Positions 51,809 through 60,783 of a stretch of DNA of 64,000 nucleotides are shown here, piece after piece; the stretch's first letter is position 1, and each line of letters starts with the position of its first letter. The notes under the pieces are model-generated. The model saw only the letters and a program-made list of their open reading frames with translations, was not told the DNA's origin and ran no database searches. The DNA is from JAAYXS01 sp964550375 (GTDB taxonomy: Bacteria; Planctomycetota; Phycisphaerae; UBA1845; Fen-1342), in the NCBI GenBank assembly GCA_964550375.1, contig CAZJYX010000009.1, positions 62,001-126,000 on the forward strand. The letters are read 5' to 3'. Both the position numbers and the translations under genes were made by a program.

Positions 51809-52829
51809 CCATAGCCGCATACAACGCTTGCCGGCCGCCGCTTTGCCGATCGGGTTGCTGGCGCTCCTGTTGCCCTGGTGTGGCTGCCAGACCCCGACGA
51901 CCCGCTCCGGGGTGCCACGCGCCGACCTGACGCTGGAACAGCGCGCCGTGGACCTGTTGCTGCGCGCCGCCCGCTCCGAAGACCCGGAGCTGGCCTCCAA
52001 CGCCATTGAGGCCCTGGTGCAGGTGGCGCCTGAGCAGGGCCTGCCCTTCTTCCGGGCGGCCCTGGCGGCGGAATCTCCCCTGGCACGTTTCGCCGGCCTG
52101 GTTGCCCTTGGCTCGCTGCGCGAATGCGCTTCCCCCGGCGGCTACCGTGCACATCTCAACGATACCAGCCCGATGGTCCGGCTCGCCGCCGCCTATGCCC
52201 TCTGGCGCTGCGGCGACACCACGCAGGCCGCCCTGCTGGTCAACGCGCTTAACGGCCACCCCGATGAGAACGTGCGGGCCGAGGCCGCCCACCTCATCGG
52301 CCTGCTCGATGAGCCGCGCGCCGTCAAGCGGCTCCGCTACGCCGGGCGCATCCGGGCCAACGAGCGCGCCCCCAAGGTGCTGGTGCAGATCTACACCGCG
52401 CTCGGCCGACTCGGCGACACGGAAGCCGTGCGCCGGCTGATTGACTACACGCAGGGCACCTCCGCCATGCGGCTGCTCGCCTTGCAGGGCTTGGCCGAAC
52501 TGGGAGCCGAGGAAGCCCGCAGCGCGCTGCGCTACCGCGCTGGTCCCGACGAGGACTATCTCGTCCACCGGCTCATTGCGGCCCGCGGCCTGGCCAAGCT
52601 CGGCTCCAACGTCGGCTATGACCTGGCCCTCAGAAGCACACGCTTCGTGGGCAAGAACCCGGAGGATCCGGCGGAGACCATGCGGGTGCGGGCCAACGCC
52701 GCCCTGACCCTGGGCGAGATCGGCGACCGCCGGGCCCTGCCCGCGCTCGAGCGCCTGGCGGCCGATGGCCAGGACGCGCGCGTGCAGGTCGCGGCCTGCT
52801 ACGCCATCTGCCGCATCGTGCAGCGCTGA
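51795..52829 (+). CDS. HEAT-repeat lipoprotein
   Basis: A 344-aa protein with a lipoprotein signal (ALPIGLLALLLPWCGC, lipobox PWCGC). The mature part is a string of HEAT/PBS-type helical repeats, such as SPMVRLAAAYALWRCGD, DENVRAEAAHLIGLL and AMRLLALQGLAELGAEEA. It probably serves as a binding scaffold at the membrane. Its start lies inside the last 14 bases of lnt, so the two are likely translationally coupled. It is convergent with the AbgT gene with only 11 bases between stops. Confidence 0.8.
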   Translation: MHLLNHSRIQRLPAAALPIGLLALLLPWCGCQTPTTRSGVPRADLTLEQRAVDLLLRAARSEDPELASNAIEALVQVAPEQGLPFFRAALAAESPLARFAGLVALGSLRECASPGGYRAHLNDTSPMVRLAAAYALWRCGDTTQAALLVNALNGHPDENVRAEAAHLIGLLDEPRAVKRLRYAGRIRANERAPKVLVQIYTALGRLGDTEAVRRLIDYTQGTSAMRLLALQGLAELGAEEARSALRYRAGPDEDYLVHRLIAARGLAKLGSNVGYDLALRSTRFVGKNPEDPAETMRVRANAALTLGEIGDRRALPALERLAADGQDARVQVAACYAICRIVQR

Positions 52830-52840
52830 CGCCGCGGCGC

Positions 52841-54412
52841 TTACGGGTACACGTACGGCGCCTGGAGACCTAGCGGTATTCCCAACTGCCAGTAAGCCAG
52901 CAGGAACACCGTCCAGACCGCGATGAACGCCACCGAGTACGGCAGCATCAGCGACACCAGCGTGCCGATGCCGGAGTTGCGCACGTAGCGCTGACAGAAG
53001 ACGACCACGAGCGGGAAGTACGGCATCATCGGCGTGATGATGTTCGTCGTGGAATCCCCGACCCGGTACGCCGCCTGCGTCAGCTCCGGCGAGATGCCGA
53101 GCGTCATGAGCATCGGCACGAAGATCGGCGCCAGCAGTGCCCACTTCGCGGAAGCCGACCCGACCAGCAGGTTCACCAGCGCGCTGAGCAGGATGATCCC
53201 GACGATCGTCACTGGTTCCGGCGCGCCGAGGTCCTTGAGAAAGGCGGCCCCCTTGAGCGCCGTCAACGCGCCCAGGTTCGAATCCCGAAAGGCCGCGATG
53301 AACAGCGCCGCGAAGAACACCAGCACGAGGTAATACGCCATCGTGCCCATCGACTTCGACATTCCCTGTACGACGTCCCGATGGCTCTTGAAGCGGCCGG
53401 ATACGTAGCCGTGCACGATGCCCGGCAGCAGGAACAGCAGGAAGATCAGCGGCACGATGGCGTCCATCAGCGGCGCCGCCGGCCGCATCGACGTAAGCGA
53501 ACCGTCCGGAGCGCGCAGCGCCGAATCCACCGGCAGGCACCACCATAACAGCCCGAGCAACCCGACCACCATCACCGCCAGCCCGGCCGCCATTCCCGCG
53601 TACTCGCGCCGCGACAGCTCCTCCATCTTCGGCATCTCGGCCGGGTCGCCGTCGACGGCCGCACGCCGCAGCCGTGGCTCGATCACCCGATCGGTCAGGT
53701 ACCAGCCCAGCAGAATGATCACGAGGCAGGAGGCGGCGGTGAAGTAGATATTGCACAGCGGGTTAACGCTGCGCTCCAGATCGAGCACGCTGACGCCGCT
53801 TTCCGTGAGCCCCGCCAGCAGGGGGTCGATGCCGGAGGGAATGAAGTTGGCGCTGAACCCGCCCGACACACCGGCGAAGGCCGCACCGATCCCCGCCAGC
53901 GGATGCCGACCGGCCGCGTAGAAGATTACGCCGCCCAACGGAATCACCAGGACGTAGCCGGCGTCGGCCGCGGTGTGGCTGACGATCGCAACCAGGATCA
54001 GCATCGGAGTGAGTAAGGCCCGCGGCGTGAACCGCAGCAGCCCCTTGAGGCAGGCATTGATGAACCCGGAATGCTCCGCCACACCCACACCCAGCAGCGC
54101 CACCAGCACGACTCCGAGCGGCGGGAACGAGGTGAAGCTCGTCACCATCTCCGCCAGGAACCCCGCCAGCGCCGCGCCGGTTAGCTGGTTCACCACTCGG
54201 ATCGGGTCGCCGGTCCGCGGGTCGATGTCGGCGTATTCCACTCCCGACAGCAGGAACGACAGAATCCACGTCGCGAACAGGCCCAGGACGAACAGTACCG
54301 CCGGGTCGGGCAGCAGGTTGCCGAGGCGTTCCAGCCCGTCGAGCATGCGCTGCGTGAGCGTGGTTGGGGTCGCAACGGCCTTGGTCCGATCGTTGGACGG
54401 TGGCGTGGCCAT
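52841..54412 (-). CDS. AbgT family transporter
   Basis: A 523-aa polytopic protein matching the AbgT (p-aminobenzoyl-glutamate transporter) family: LERLGNLLPDPAVLFVLG at the N-terminus, FPPLGVVLVALLGVGVAEHS, a large loop with an Arg-rich patch, and GDSTTNIITPMMPYFPLVV near the end. Members import p-aminobenzoyl-glutamate or export folate-like drugs using ion gradients. A GAGGAA ribosome site precedes the ATG. It lies 123 bases after gatD on the same strand; whether it belongs to that transcription unit is unclear. Confidence 0.9.
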   Translation of the reverse strand: MATPPSNDRTKAVATPTTLTQRMLDGLERLGNLLPDPAVLFVLGLFATWILSFLLSGVEYADIDPRTGDPIRVVNQLTGAALAGFLAEMVTSFTSFPPLGVVLVALLGVGVAEHSGFINACLKGLLRFTPRALLTPMLILVAIVSHTAADAGYVLVIPLGGVIFYAAGRHPLAGIGAAFAGVSGGFSANFIPSGIDPLLAGLTESGVSVLDLERSVNPLCNIYFTAASCLVIILLGWYLTDRVIEPRLRRAAVDGDPAEMPKMEELSRREYAGMAAGLAVMVVGLLGLLWWCLPVDSALRAPDGSLTSMRPAAPLMDAIVPLIFLLFLLPGIVHGYVSGRFKSHRDVVQGMSKSMGTMAYYLVLVFFAALFIAAFRDSNLGALTALKGAAFLKDLGAPEPVTIVGIILLSALVNLLVGSASAKWALLAPIFVPMLMTLGISPELTQAAYRVGDSTTNIITPMMPYFPLVVVFCQRYVRNSGIGTLVSLMLPYSVAFIAVWTVFLLAYWQLGIPLGLQAPYVYP

Positions 54413-54535
54413 GCCGATTCCTCACTTATGCCGGTTGGCGGCTGTCGCTTGTCGCTCCCCGCGTATCGTTAGCGCGAAATTACCGACTGTCCATACCGAA
54501 AACCCCCGTTCGATCGGCAGGACGCGGCGCGACCA

Positions 54536-55945
54536 TCACCTGCGGATGGACCGGATGAACTCCTGTACCTCGGGAATCTCGCCCTGGTAGATGAGATAAC
54601 CGTTGTAGGGCTCGCGCATGGTGATTTCGTCACCAACTGGTGTGAGCATGATGCGCCGCACCTCTTCCCGATCATCCGTCTGCCCCAGGGCCCAGCAGAG
54701 CTTCATGTAGGCCACTTCGGGCAGCATGTTGGCGGCCGGCACGACACCCAGCTCCATGATCTCCCGACCCGTCTCGTAGACGTACATCTGCACGTAGCCC
54801 CAGAGCGTCTGCACCGTCATGAAGATATGTACGCCGGCCTCGGTCGCGCGCCGGAGAGCCGGATAGAGCGGCCGATTCACGTGCCCCAGCCCGGTGCCGG
54901 CAATGACAATGCCGCGATAGCCCTTCTCTACGAGCGCGTCCACAACGTCCGGCAGCATGTTCGGGTAGTAGTAGAGGATCGTGACCTTCTCCTCGAAGGC
55001 CGTGTTGATCACGACGTTTCGGTCAGTTCGCCGCCGGCTGTAATCGCTGCGCAAAGGCGTGATCTGGCGCGGCGCGACCATCGCCAGCGGGACGTCGCCG
55101 ATCGTGCGGAACGTCGAGCGATAGCTCGAGTGCATCTTGCGGACGCGCGTCCCACGATGCAGCAGGCAGTATTCGTCCGACGTGGGGCCGAACATGCACA
55201 CGACGACTTCAGCAATATCGCCCTCGGCGGCCGCCTTGACGGCGTTGATCAGGTTCAGGGCGGCATCAGACGACGGCCGGTCAGAGCTGCGCTGCGAGCC
55301 GACCATGACGATCGGCACGGGCGGGTTCTGGACCATGAATGTCAGAATCGCCGCCGTGTGGTGCATGGTGTCGGTGCCATGACCGATCACGATGCCGCTG
55401 ACGCCGCGCTCGATCTCCTCGCCGATGCGTTGGGCGAGCTTGACATACTGCTCGGGCCCCATGTTCTCGCTGAAGACGCCGTACAGCTTCTCGGTGTGGA
55501 GGTTGCAGATATCAGCCAACTCGGGGACGGAACCGTAGAGCTCGCCGGGTGAGAACGCGGGGATGACGGCGCCGGTGCGATAGTCCAGCCGGCTGGCGAT
55601 CGTGCCGCCCGTGCCGAACAGTACGACGTTGGGCTTGCCTTCGTCGTACGGAAATTCCTTCTCGGGGATCTTGTAGCAGGCTTCGCGGCGGCCGCGTTCA
55701 ATTATGCCGGTAACGGTTTCGGCGGCGATGCCGATGTTGTAGCCGCTGCTGAGCTTGAGCACGATGTGCCGGTCGTCGGCGGTCTCCGAGCGCGGCAGGA
55801 TGATGCCCTCGAAGCGAGCCGAGTCGGTCATTATAACGACATCGCTCCACACCTGCACGCCGTGCTTACGCAGGACGGCGGCCCCGCTGCCGCGGTAGCC
55901 TTTGAGGTCCAGGCTGTTGTGGTCGGGCTGTTGCGTGGTTGTCAT
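54536..55945 (-). CDS. gatD: Archaeal-type Glu-tRNA(Gln) amidotransferase subunit D
   Basis: A 469-aa protein. An N-terminal beta-barrel-like region (residues 15-85) precedes a type I asparaginase domain. Catalytic residues align with archaeal GatD at nearly the same spacing: T115 in GTGGTIAS, T191-D192 in GHGTDTM and K270 in RVRKMHSSYRS. GatD frees ammonia from glutamine or asparagine and passes it to GatE, which converts Glu-tRNA(Gln) to Gln-tRNA(Gln). The N-terminal domain and neighbouring gatE separate it from plain asparaginases. The ATG at 55945 is used; a GTG at 55969 with GGAG upstream is an alternative. The gap after gatE is about 82 bases. Confidence 0.9.
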   Translation of the reverse strand: MTTTQQPDHNSLDLKGYRGSGAAVLRKHGVQVWSDVVIMTDSARFEGIILPRSETADDRHIVLKLSSGYNIGIAAETVTGIIERGRREACYKIPEKEFPYDEGKPNVVLFGTGGTIASRLDYRTGAVIPAFSPGELYGSVPELADICNLHTEKLYGVFSENMGPEQYVKLAQRIGEEIERGVSGIVIGHGTDTMHHTAAILTFMVQNPPVPIVMVGSQRSSDRPSSDAALNLINAVKAAAEGDIAEVVVCMFGPTSDEYCLLHRGTRVRKMHSSYRSTFRTIGDVPLAMVAPRQITPLRSDYSRRRTDRNVVINTAFEEKVTILYYYPNMLPDVVDALVEKGYRGIVIAGTGLGHVNRPLYPALRRATEAGVHIFMTVQTLWGYVQMYVYETGREIMELGVVPAANMLPEVAYMKLCWALGQTDDREEVRRIMLTPVGDEITMREPYNGYLIYQGEIPEVQEFIRSIRR

Positions 55946-56027
55946 GTCTTCTGTGGTCTCGGCCGACACGTCCGCTCCGCGGGTGCTACGGCACATCCGC
56001 TCTTGGACCCCGGTCGTGGCAGTATGT

Positions 56028-58019
56028 TCACGAAAACGCGCCTTCACACCCGGGGCTGAGCCGCGCAGCCGACTCCCGGGCCAGTTCCTCAGCAACCAGC
56101 CGGGCTGCCAGGGCCCCATCGACGCGGCCGCGGCAGGTGCGCATCAGCCGGCCCATGAGGTGCCGTTGACGCTGGGCGGCGGTGCCGAACCGCCTCCGAT
56201 CCTGGCCCGCCAGCAGCGCCGCAACGCGCGCCCGGAGCTGCTCGGTGTCCAACGGCTGCAACTCGAGTTCATCGAGCACGATGGCGACGCGCTTCGGCGG
56301 CGGCGGGTCGGACCACTTGTGCACGAGCAGGTGCTCCAGCACGACGAAGATGCCGGGACGCGACAGTTCGCCGCGCGCGTGCGCCGCGAAGACGTCGTAA
56401 ATTTCCTGGTCCGCAAGCCGCTCCGGTTTCCGCCCCGCCCGGCGCAGGGCCTTCAGATGCCGGCAGAGCACCACCGCCGCCAGTGTCGGGCTGACTTCCA
56501 GCTCATCGACGAGGCGGGCAAACAGTCCGGCCCGCGCTGACACCAGCAGGGGGGCAATCGTGTCGGCCGGCAGGCCCAACCGGTGATACTCGGCCTCGCG
56601 GTCCCACACGTACGGCGGCACCTGTTCGCGGATACGCTCCACGCGATCAGCCGAGATGGCCAGCGGCGGCAGGTCCGTGTCGGGGTACATGCGTTCAGCC
56701 CCCGGCAGCACCCGCTCAAAGCCGGTCGTGCCGTCCTGCAGCGGCTGGCGTGTATCGCCGGGCACGCCCGCCGCGGCCTCCCGGGCGCGAATCACGATCT
56801 CCTGGCAGGCCGTCTGCGTGTCGGCCTCGCTGCCCCAGACCAGCACCAGCGCGTCATGCTGATCGGACCTGGTTCTCCTGCGCAGCAACTGCCAGTTGGG
56901 CGCCGAAAGCGCCTCCGTGGCCATGTCCGAATGCACCATGTTGGGCAGCCGCGTCAGGCAGGCGATGACGCGCACGCGGTCCGAGAACTCCTTAGCCAGC
57001 GTGGTGTGTTCCTGCGTCGGAGTGTTCAGGATGCCGGCGAAGCCCCTCAGCACCACGCACTTGACGCGCTGGCCGGCTGCCACCGCCGCGCGAATCGGCT
57101 CGTACTGCGCGTTGGCGAGGAAGCGCGTCACGTCATGCGTGTCCCAGGCCAGCGTCTCCGGCGTGATGCCGCGCTGCCGCAGCTCCTGCCGAACCTGCAG
57201 CAGCGACCACTGGCGCCGCGCCTCGTTGTAGACCAGCCGTGGGATCCGCCAGATCTGCGGCACGCCCTTTATCTCGACGCGCGTGCCGCCGCGGATGCTG
57301 ACGTTCACGTCCTGCCGCGCCGCCCCGTACCCCGTGCGCACCTTGCCCGTGCTCCGGCACAGCCGCCGGATGATCTCGCAGACCTCGGCCGATTCCGTCG
57401 GCGTCCGCATGTCCGGCTCCGTGACGATCTCCACCAGCGGCATGCCCAGGCGGTCGGTCAGGTAGACGCGGTCGTGGCCCACGTCGGACACCTCGCGGCA
57501 GGCGTCCTCCTCGATGGAGAGCTGGCGGATGCCGATCTGGCGGTCGCGGTAGGGGATCGTGCCGGTGACGCCGATGATGCCGGTGCGCTGGAAGCCGGTC
57601 GGGATCGAGCCGTCCAGGTACTGCTTGCGGGCGATGTGCAGCTCGCCGACGACGCTGAGCCGCAACAGCAGGCACAGCTCGAGCGCGATGTCAAGGGCCG
57701 GGTCATTCATGAGGAATGGCGGCGTATCGTCGAACTCGTAGGTGCAGACCGTGTCGTGGTGGATGCGGTAGAAGATGTTTTTGCGGGTCTTCTTCTCCAT
57801 CAGGGCGGTGCCGTCGTACTCGCCCAGCTCGGAGAGCGTCGGCCGCATGTGCCGCAGGATTTCCGCGTCATACTCGTTGCTGTAGCGGCCGGCCGGGCAG
57901 TGGCAGAAGAGCTTGGTGTCGGTCAGCAGTTGCTGGTGCACCTCCAGGCCGCACATGAAGCCCAGGGCGGCGTAATCCTCGAGCGTCATGTCCTCGAACG
58001 CCTTGAACCGCGACGTCAT
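56028..58019 (-). CDS. gatE: Archaeal-type Glu-tRNA(Gln) amidotransferase subunit E
   Basis: A 663-aa protein that follows GatE, not bacterial GatB. It has CGLEVHQQLLTDTKLFCHCP, RPTLSELGEYDGTAL, RKQYLDGSIPTGFQRTGIIG, QLSIEEDACR, DRLGMPLVEIVTEPD and STGKVRTGYGAARQDVNVSI, then RVEIKGV. An inserted AspRS-like GAD domain (about residues 370-450) separates GatE from GatB. The C-terminus is a YqeY/GatB-type helical tail. GatE phosphorylates Glu-tRNA(Gln) and amidates it with ammonia from GatD. The ATG at 58019 marks where homology begins. It is slightly longer than typical archaeal GatE and heads the gatE-gatD unit. Confidence 0.9.
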   Translation of the reverse strand: MTSRFKAFEDMTLEDYAALGFMCGLEVHQQLLTDTKLFCHCPAGRYSNEYDAEILRHMRPTLSELGEYDGTALMEKKTRKNIFYRIHHDTVCTYEFDDTPPFLMNDPALDIALELCLLLRLSVVGELHIARKQYLDGSIPTGFQRTGIIGVTGTIPYRDRQIGIRQLSIEEDACREVSDVGHDRVYLTDRLGMPLVEIVTEPDMRTPTESAEVCEIIRRLCRSTGKVRTGYGAARQDVNVSIRGGTRVEIKGVPQIWRIPRLVYNEARRQWSLLQVRQELRQRGITPETLAWDTHDVTRFLANAQYEPIRAAVAAGQRVKCVVLRGFAGILNTPTQEHTTLAKEFSDRVRVIACLTRLPNMVHSDMATEALSAPNWQLLRRRTRSDQHDALVLVWGSEADTQTACQEIVIRAREAAAGVPGDTRQPLQDGTTGFERVLPGAERMYPDTDLPPLAISADRVERIREQVPPYVWDREAEYHRLGLPADTIAPLLVSARAGLFARLVDELEVSPTLAAVVLCRHLKALRRAGRKPERLADQEIYDVFAAHARGELSRPGIFVVLEHLLVHKWSDPPPPKRVAIVLDELELQPLDTEQLRARVAALLAGQDRRRFGTAAQRQRHLMGRLMRTCRGRVDGALAARLVAEELARESAARLSPGCEGAFS

Positions 58020-58106
58020 ATGCAGCACTCTCCAGCCGCGATGGCACAGAAACACGCTATCCTACCACGCCCCGCCCCTTTCCCCAAGCCGCCGCGGGCG
58101 GCGGAA

Positions 58107-58238
58107 TCGCTGGCAGGGGGCAACGCGCCTAGCGCCGCATCGCTGGCAGGGGGCAATGCGGCCGGCGCCGAATCGGCGGCAGGGGGCAACGCGCCTGGCG
58201 CCGCATCGCTGGCAGGGGGCAGCGCGCCCGAATCAGGC
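58107..58238. repeat. 33-bp tandem repeat, four copies
   Basis: Four consecutive 33-base units begin at 58107, 58140, 58173 and 58206. Each has a conserved core TCGCTGGCAGGGGGCAACGC-like half and a variable GC-rich half. They lie just upstream of gatE, between the core genes and the Rhs remnants. The surrounding 58020-58474 stretch has no gene; near 58399 and 58449 two similar copies of a TGAAGAA-GCGGT-TCTG element occur. Confidence 0.7.
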
Positions 58239-58474
58239 GCTTATTCACCGTGCCCCGAACCGCCGGCCCGCCGTCTCCCGCGCGCCAATCAGGCCAGGTT
58301 ATTGGCCGCGCCCCCGCATCCCCCGCCCCCACCTCCAATCCGACCGATCCAACCCGCGCCGTCCGACCCGCCCCGCGCCATCCAAACCGAGCCGCGCCTG
58401 TGAAGAAGCGGTTCTTCTGAGCACCCCGCTTGACAAGACCCGGCTTCATTGAAGAAAGCGGTGCCTCTGCGTAG

Positions 58475-58580
58475 GACCGGAACTCGCCGACCGCACCGCA
58501 GGCCGGCGACAAGAAACTCCTGTTCGCCTATGATTACCTCGGTCGGCGGATCCGGAAGCAGGTCCTCGACGGGGACGCCC
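58475..58580 (+). pseudogene. Rhs core fragment 1
   Basis: An open frame starting after a TAG at 58472-58474 encodes AGDKKLLFAYDYLGRRIRKQ followed by VLDGDA, the YD-repeat unit that precedes the Rhs core. The similarity ends near 58580. Bases 58556-58577 nearly repeat at 60896-60917 (20 of 22 identical), where the main Rhs gene takes up. Confidence 0.6.
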
Positions 58581-58610
58581 CCAGACTCAAAAATGGCGAC
58601 CTGGTGAGAT

Positions 58611-59006
58611 ATGTTACGCATGATTCGGCTTGTACTCATTCTGGCCGCCCTTTCTATCTTCGGAACCTCCGTGGGTTGCACGCCCCCAGTGCGCTCCACC
58701 TTCGACCTGCAGACGCCCCGTTTCTACTTGTGGACGCGCTTCGACCCCGAGGCAGTGCGCGACTACATACAGGTGAACGGCCTATCTGTAGAGGAAGCAG
58801 GCAAGGGAGGATTCATCGTACGCGGCACGGGGACTCTGAAGTGGGTTGGCGGTAGTATTTCCGTCAGCGAAAACAGTGTCACTGTGAATGGCGTTACGCT
58901 GCTCTCAGAGTCAGACTCGTACGGGACCGCGTTCATCGAAAAGGACGGTCGAGTCGTACCGAATGTGAATCCCCCATTTGAGTGGCCGGTCTACACACTA
59001 TGGTAG
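58611..59006 (+). CDS. Small lipoprotein in the Rhs region
   Basis: A 131-aa protein with a lipoprotein signal (LVLILAALSIFGTSVGC, lipobox SVGC). The mature part has a beta-rich core: FIVRGTGTLKWVGGSISVSE and SVTVNGVTLLSE, ending in PPFEWPVYTLW. No family is recognised. An ATG nine bases downstream is an alternative start. It lies directly after Rhs fragment 1 and before fragment 2. Codon use is less GC-biased than in flanking housekeeping genes, which fits acquired DNA. Confidence 0.6.
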   Translation: MLRMIRLVLILAALSIFGTSVGCTPPVRSTFDLQTPRFYLWTRFDPEAVRDYIQVNGLSVEEAGKGGFIVRGTGTLKWVGGSISVSENSVTVNGVTLLSESDSYGTAFIEKDGRVVPNVNPPFEWPVYTLW

Positions 59007-59049
59007 CCGCTGGATCCCGTTTCTATGCTGAGTTGCCGTTAGCGCAGGT

Positions 59050-59120
59050 CCACCTGGCCCGGGCGGCTAGCTGCTGCCGATGGATCTAGACGAGAGCGAC
59101 AACGTTGTGCGTGAGTACCA
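59050..59120 (+). pseudogene. Rhs core fragment 2
   Basis: From the ATG at 59079 the sequence encodes MDLDESDNVVREYQ, nearly the same as MELDGSDNLVRKYT in the main Rhs gene (from 61004), with most bases identical. To the left the match continues in a shorter, gapped form. No intact frame is present. Confidence 0.6.
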
Positions 59121-59209
59121 AACCAGTGCGTCGAGGCGGAGGCCGCGCGAGCCGGGGCTGCCTGCGGTTCGAAGCGTCCTTGTGGTACTCCACCGGAGTG
59201 TGAAAGAAG

Positions 59210-59917
59210 ATGCATTACGTTCGAGTACGCGGATTATTGAGAACTCTTGGTGCCGTGTGCCTTGTGCTTCTCTTGGGCTGTGACCGGTCTGGCACCCCAG
59301 GTGGTACTGGGCGCCTGAAGGAGTTGCCAGAAAGGGGGATTCTAGTAACACGGCGCGAGTACCAAGAGCACATACTTGAGATCGCACACAAGCACTTGGA
59401 GGAAATGGCGGAGCCGCTTGCAGCGTTCTACAATGAGTGGACCGTGATCGCCGGCAATTATCGGACTGCCTCCGTGCGATTGCAGAAGGGGCGCTACCGC
59501 GAAGATCGCGCACCCTTGGCGCTATTCGGCTCGCACGGCTTGGGTCCGCAAGGGCAGCAGTATGTCGACCTGACCGTCCTGAACGAGCACCGTGAGACTA
59601 GCGCCTTATGGCTGATGATCCACCGCCGGGACTTCCCGCTGCTGCGAGTCAGAATTGCGTTCAACATCCATGAGAAGGAACCCAGCCTGTTGAGGCCCCA
59701 CTGGTTCGATGTTGTGCCGCAAAGCTGGGACGCTCTCGATGCGGCTGACCGCGTGGCCGCCGACGTGCTCGAGGTCCGCGTCGAGCCGGGGCGGGTGGTC
59801 GAGATGCCCTCGATCGCCGGCTGTACCATCTCCGCCGCTGCGGAGGACCGCATTAACGGCCTGGGAAACTTCGTGTTGCTGTTCGAGAAGGATATTGGTT
59901 ATCCGCCAAGTCCTTAG
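59210..59917 (+). CDS. Lipoprotein in the Rhs region
   Basis: A 235-aa protein with signal LLRTLGAVCLVLLLGC (lipobox LLGC). The mature part includes a helical stretch (EYQEHILEIAHKHLEEMAEPLAAFYNEW) then beta-rich segments, including YVDLTVLNEH and FPLLRVRIAFN. No family is recognised. AAAGAAG precedes the ATG. The gene lies between Rhs fragments 2 and 3, so an immunity or cargo role is possible but unproven. Confidence 0.6.
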   Translation: MHYVRVRGLLRTLGAVCLVLLLGCDRSGTPGGTGRLKELPERGILVTRREYQEHILEIAHKHLEEMAEPLAAFYNEWTVIAGNYRTASVRLQKGRYREDRAPLALFGSHGLGPQGQQYVDLTVLNEHRETSALWLMIHRRDFPLLRVRIAFNIHEKEPSLLRPHWFDVVPQSWDALDAADRVAADVLEVRVEPGRVVEMPSIAGCTISAAAEDRINGLGNFVLLFEKDIGYPPSP

Positions 59918-59950
59918 ACGAGCGCGACATCCCGCCCCGCCGGCACGGGC

Positions 59951-60016
59951 GCCGGTGGAATCGGCGGGCTCCTGGCCGTCGCCGAGGCCCAGATCGGCGG
60001 CGGGTCGGCAGCCGGC
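59951..60016 (+). pseudogene. Rhs core fragment 3
   Basis: The 66 bases encode AGGIGGLLAVAEAQIGGGSA and AG, almost the same as AGGIGGLLAVAQAQVGGGSA in the main Rhs gene (61097-61162). The flanks do not match. The fragment ends just before the next gene. Confidence 0.65.
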
Positions 60017-60027
60017 TGGAGTATGCC

Positions 60028-60783
60028 ATGCTGTGGACTGACGTTCTGAAATCCCACAACCATGTTAGGGCGGCGGCTCGTGTGTTGGCTTCGCTGGGGC
60101 TTTCGCTCGAACAGTTCACTCGCAGCGATGACGGAATGGCCGCCATATTCGCCCAGGACCCCCTGCCAGTAACAGCAGATGCCGCCGGCCAGCTCTGGAT
60201 TCACTGCTCGTGCGTCGGCAGACTGATCGAGCGTGTCTCGGACACGGGCTTTCTCAATCAGATGCTGCATGACGAATTAACACAAGTCGAATCCTGGGCC
60301 GAGTACGGTGCAAGTCGCGACGACTGCGCCCTCATGGTTCCAGCACTCCAGGAGTTACAGCGACAGATCTGCCGGACTCACGGGATCGCGTCGCGGCACA
60401 TCACCGGCTTGTTGATGTTGATAACCGGGACGGGGGCGCCGCTTCGGCACGCCTTGACGAGCGCTGCCGATTGCAGGTTTGGATACAGAGATATTCTGGA
60501 AACGTGTCGCACAGCGCGTCAGATCGTGCCCGGGAAGAATCTGCTGTCGGATCACGCCGCGCGCGTTTTCGGATTGGAGCCTGTGCGCAGCGATTCTCCA
60601 CTGGATCCGGTCGCCGTGCTATTGAGCGCACTTGAGTACGATCCGTATGTCCGGACCTTGCCGTGGTACGGATATGATGTTGAGCCATTCCTGCTCCGTT
60701 GCGGGCGTACTCTCGGCGACGTCTTTGCGCGCTTCGATGCGCCTGCGCGAGCACGAATTGTCGATGAGATCGAACGGCCCTAG
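60028..60783 (+). CDS. Soluble protein of unknown function in the Rhs region
   Basis: A 251-aa protein with no signal peptide or membrane helix. It looks mostly alpha-helical and acidic, with LKSHNHVRAAARVLASLGLS at the N-terminus and VFARFDAPARARIVDEIERP at the end. Cysteines occur in HCSC, DDC, QICR, DCR, TCR and LRC. No family is recognised. Starting right after Rhs fragment 3 and ending just before the main Rhs frame, it sits where an immunity or effector cargo gene would be expected. The start has no strong ribosome site. Confidence 0.55.
   Translation: MLWTDVLKSHNHVRAAARVLASLGLSLEQFTRSDDGMAAIFAQDPLPVTADAAGQLWIHCSCVGRLIERVSDTGFLNQMLHDELTQVESWAEYGASRDDCALMVPALQELQRQICRTHGIASRHITGLLMLITGTGAPLRHALTSAADCRFGYRDILETCRTARQIVPGKNLLSDHAARVFGLEPVRSDSPLDPVAVLLSALEYDPYVRTLPWYGYDVEPFLLRCGRTLGDVFARFDAPARARIVDEIERP

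Noticed and set aside
50027..53756. Two long minus-strand frames opposite lnt, the HEAT lipoprotein and part of abgT
   Set aside because: They are shadows of conserved genes and show no motif of their own.
58107..58238. CRISPR array
   Set aside because: Units are contiguous 33-base tandem copies with no unique spacers, and no cas gene is nearby.
56583..58403. 606-codon plus-strand frame antisense to gatE
   Set aside because: Composition is Arg/His/Ala-rich with no domain pattern; gatE on the other strand is fully conserved.
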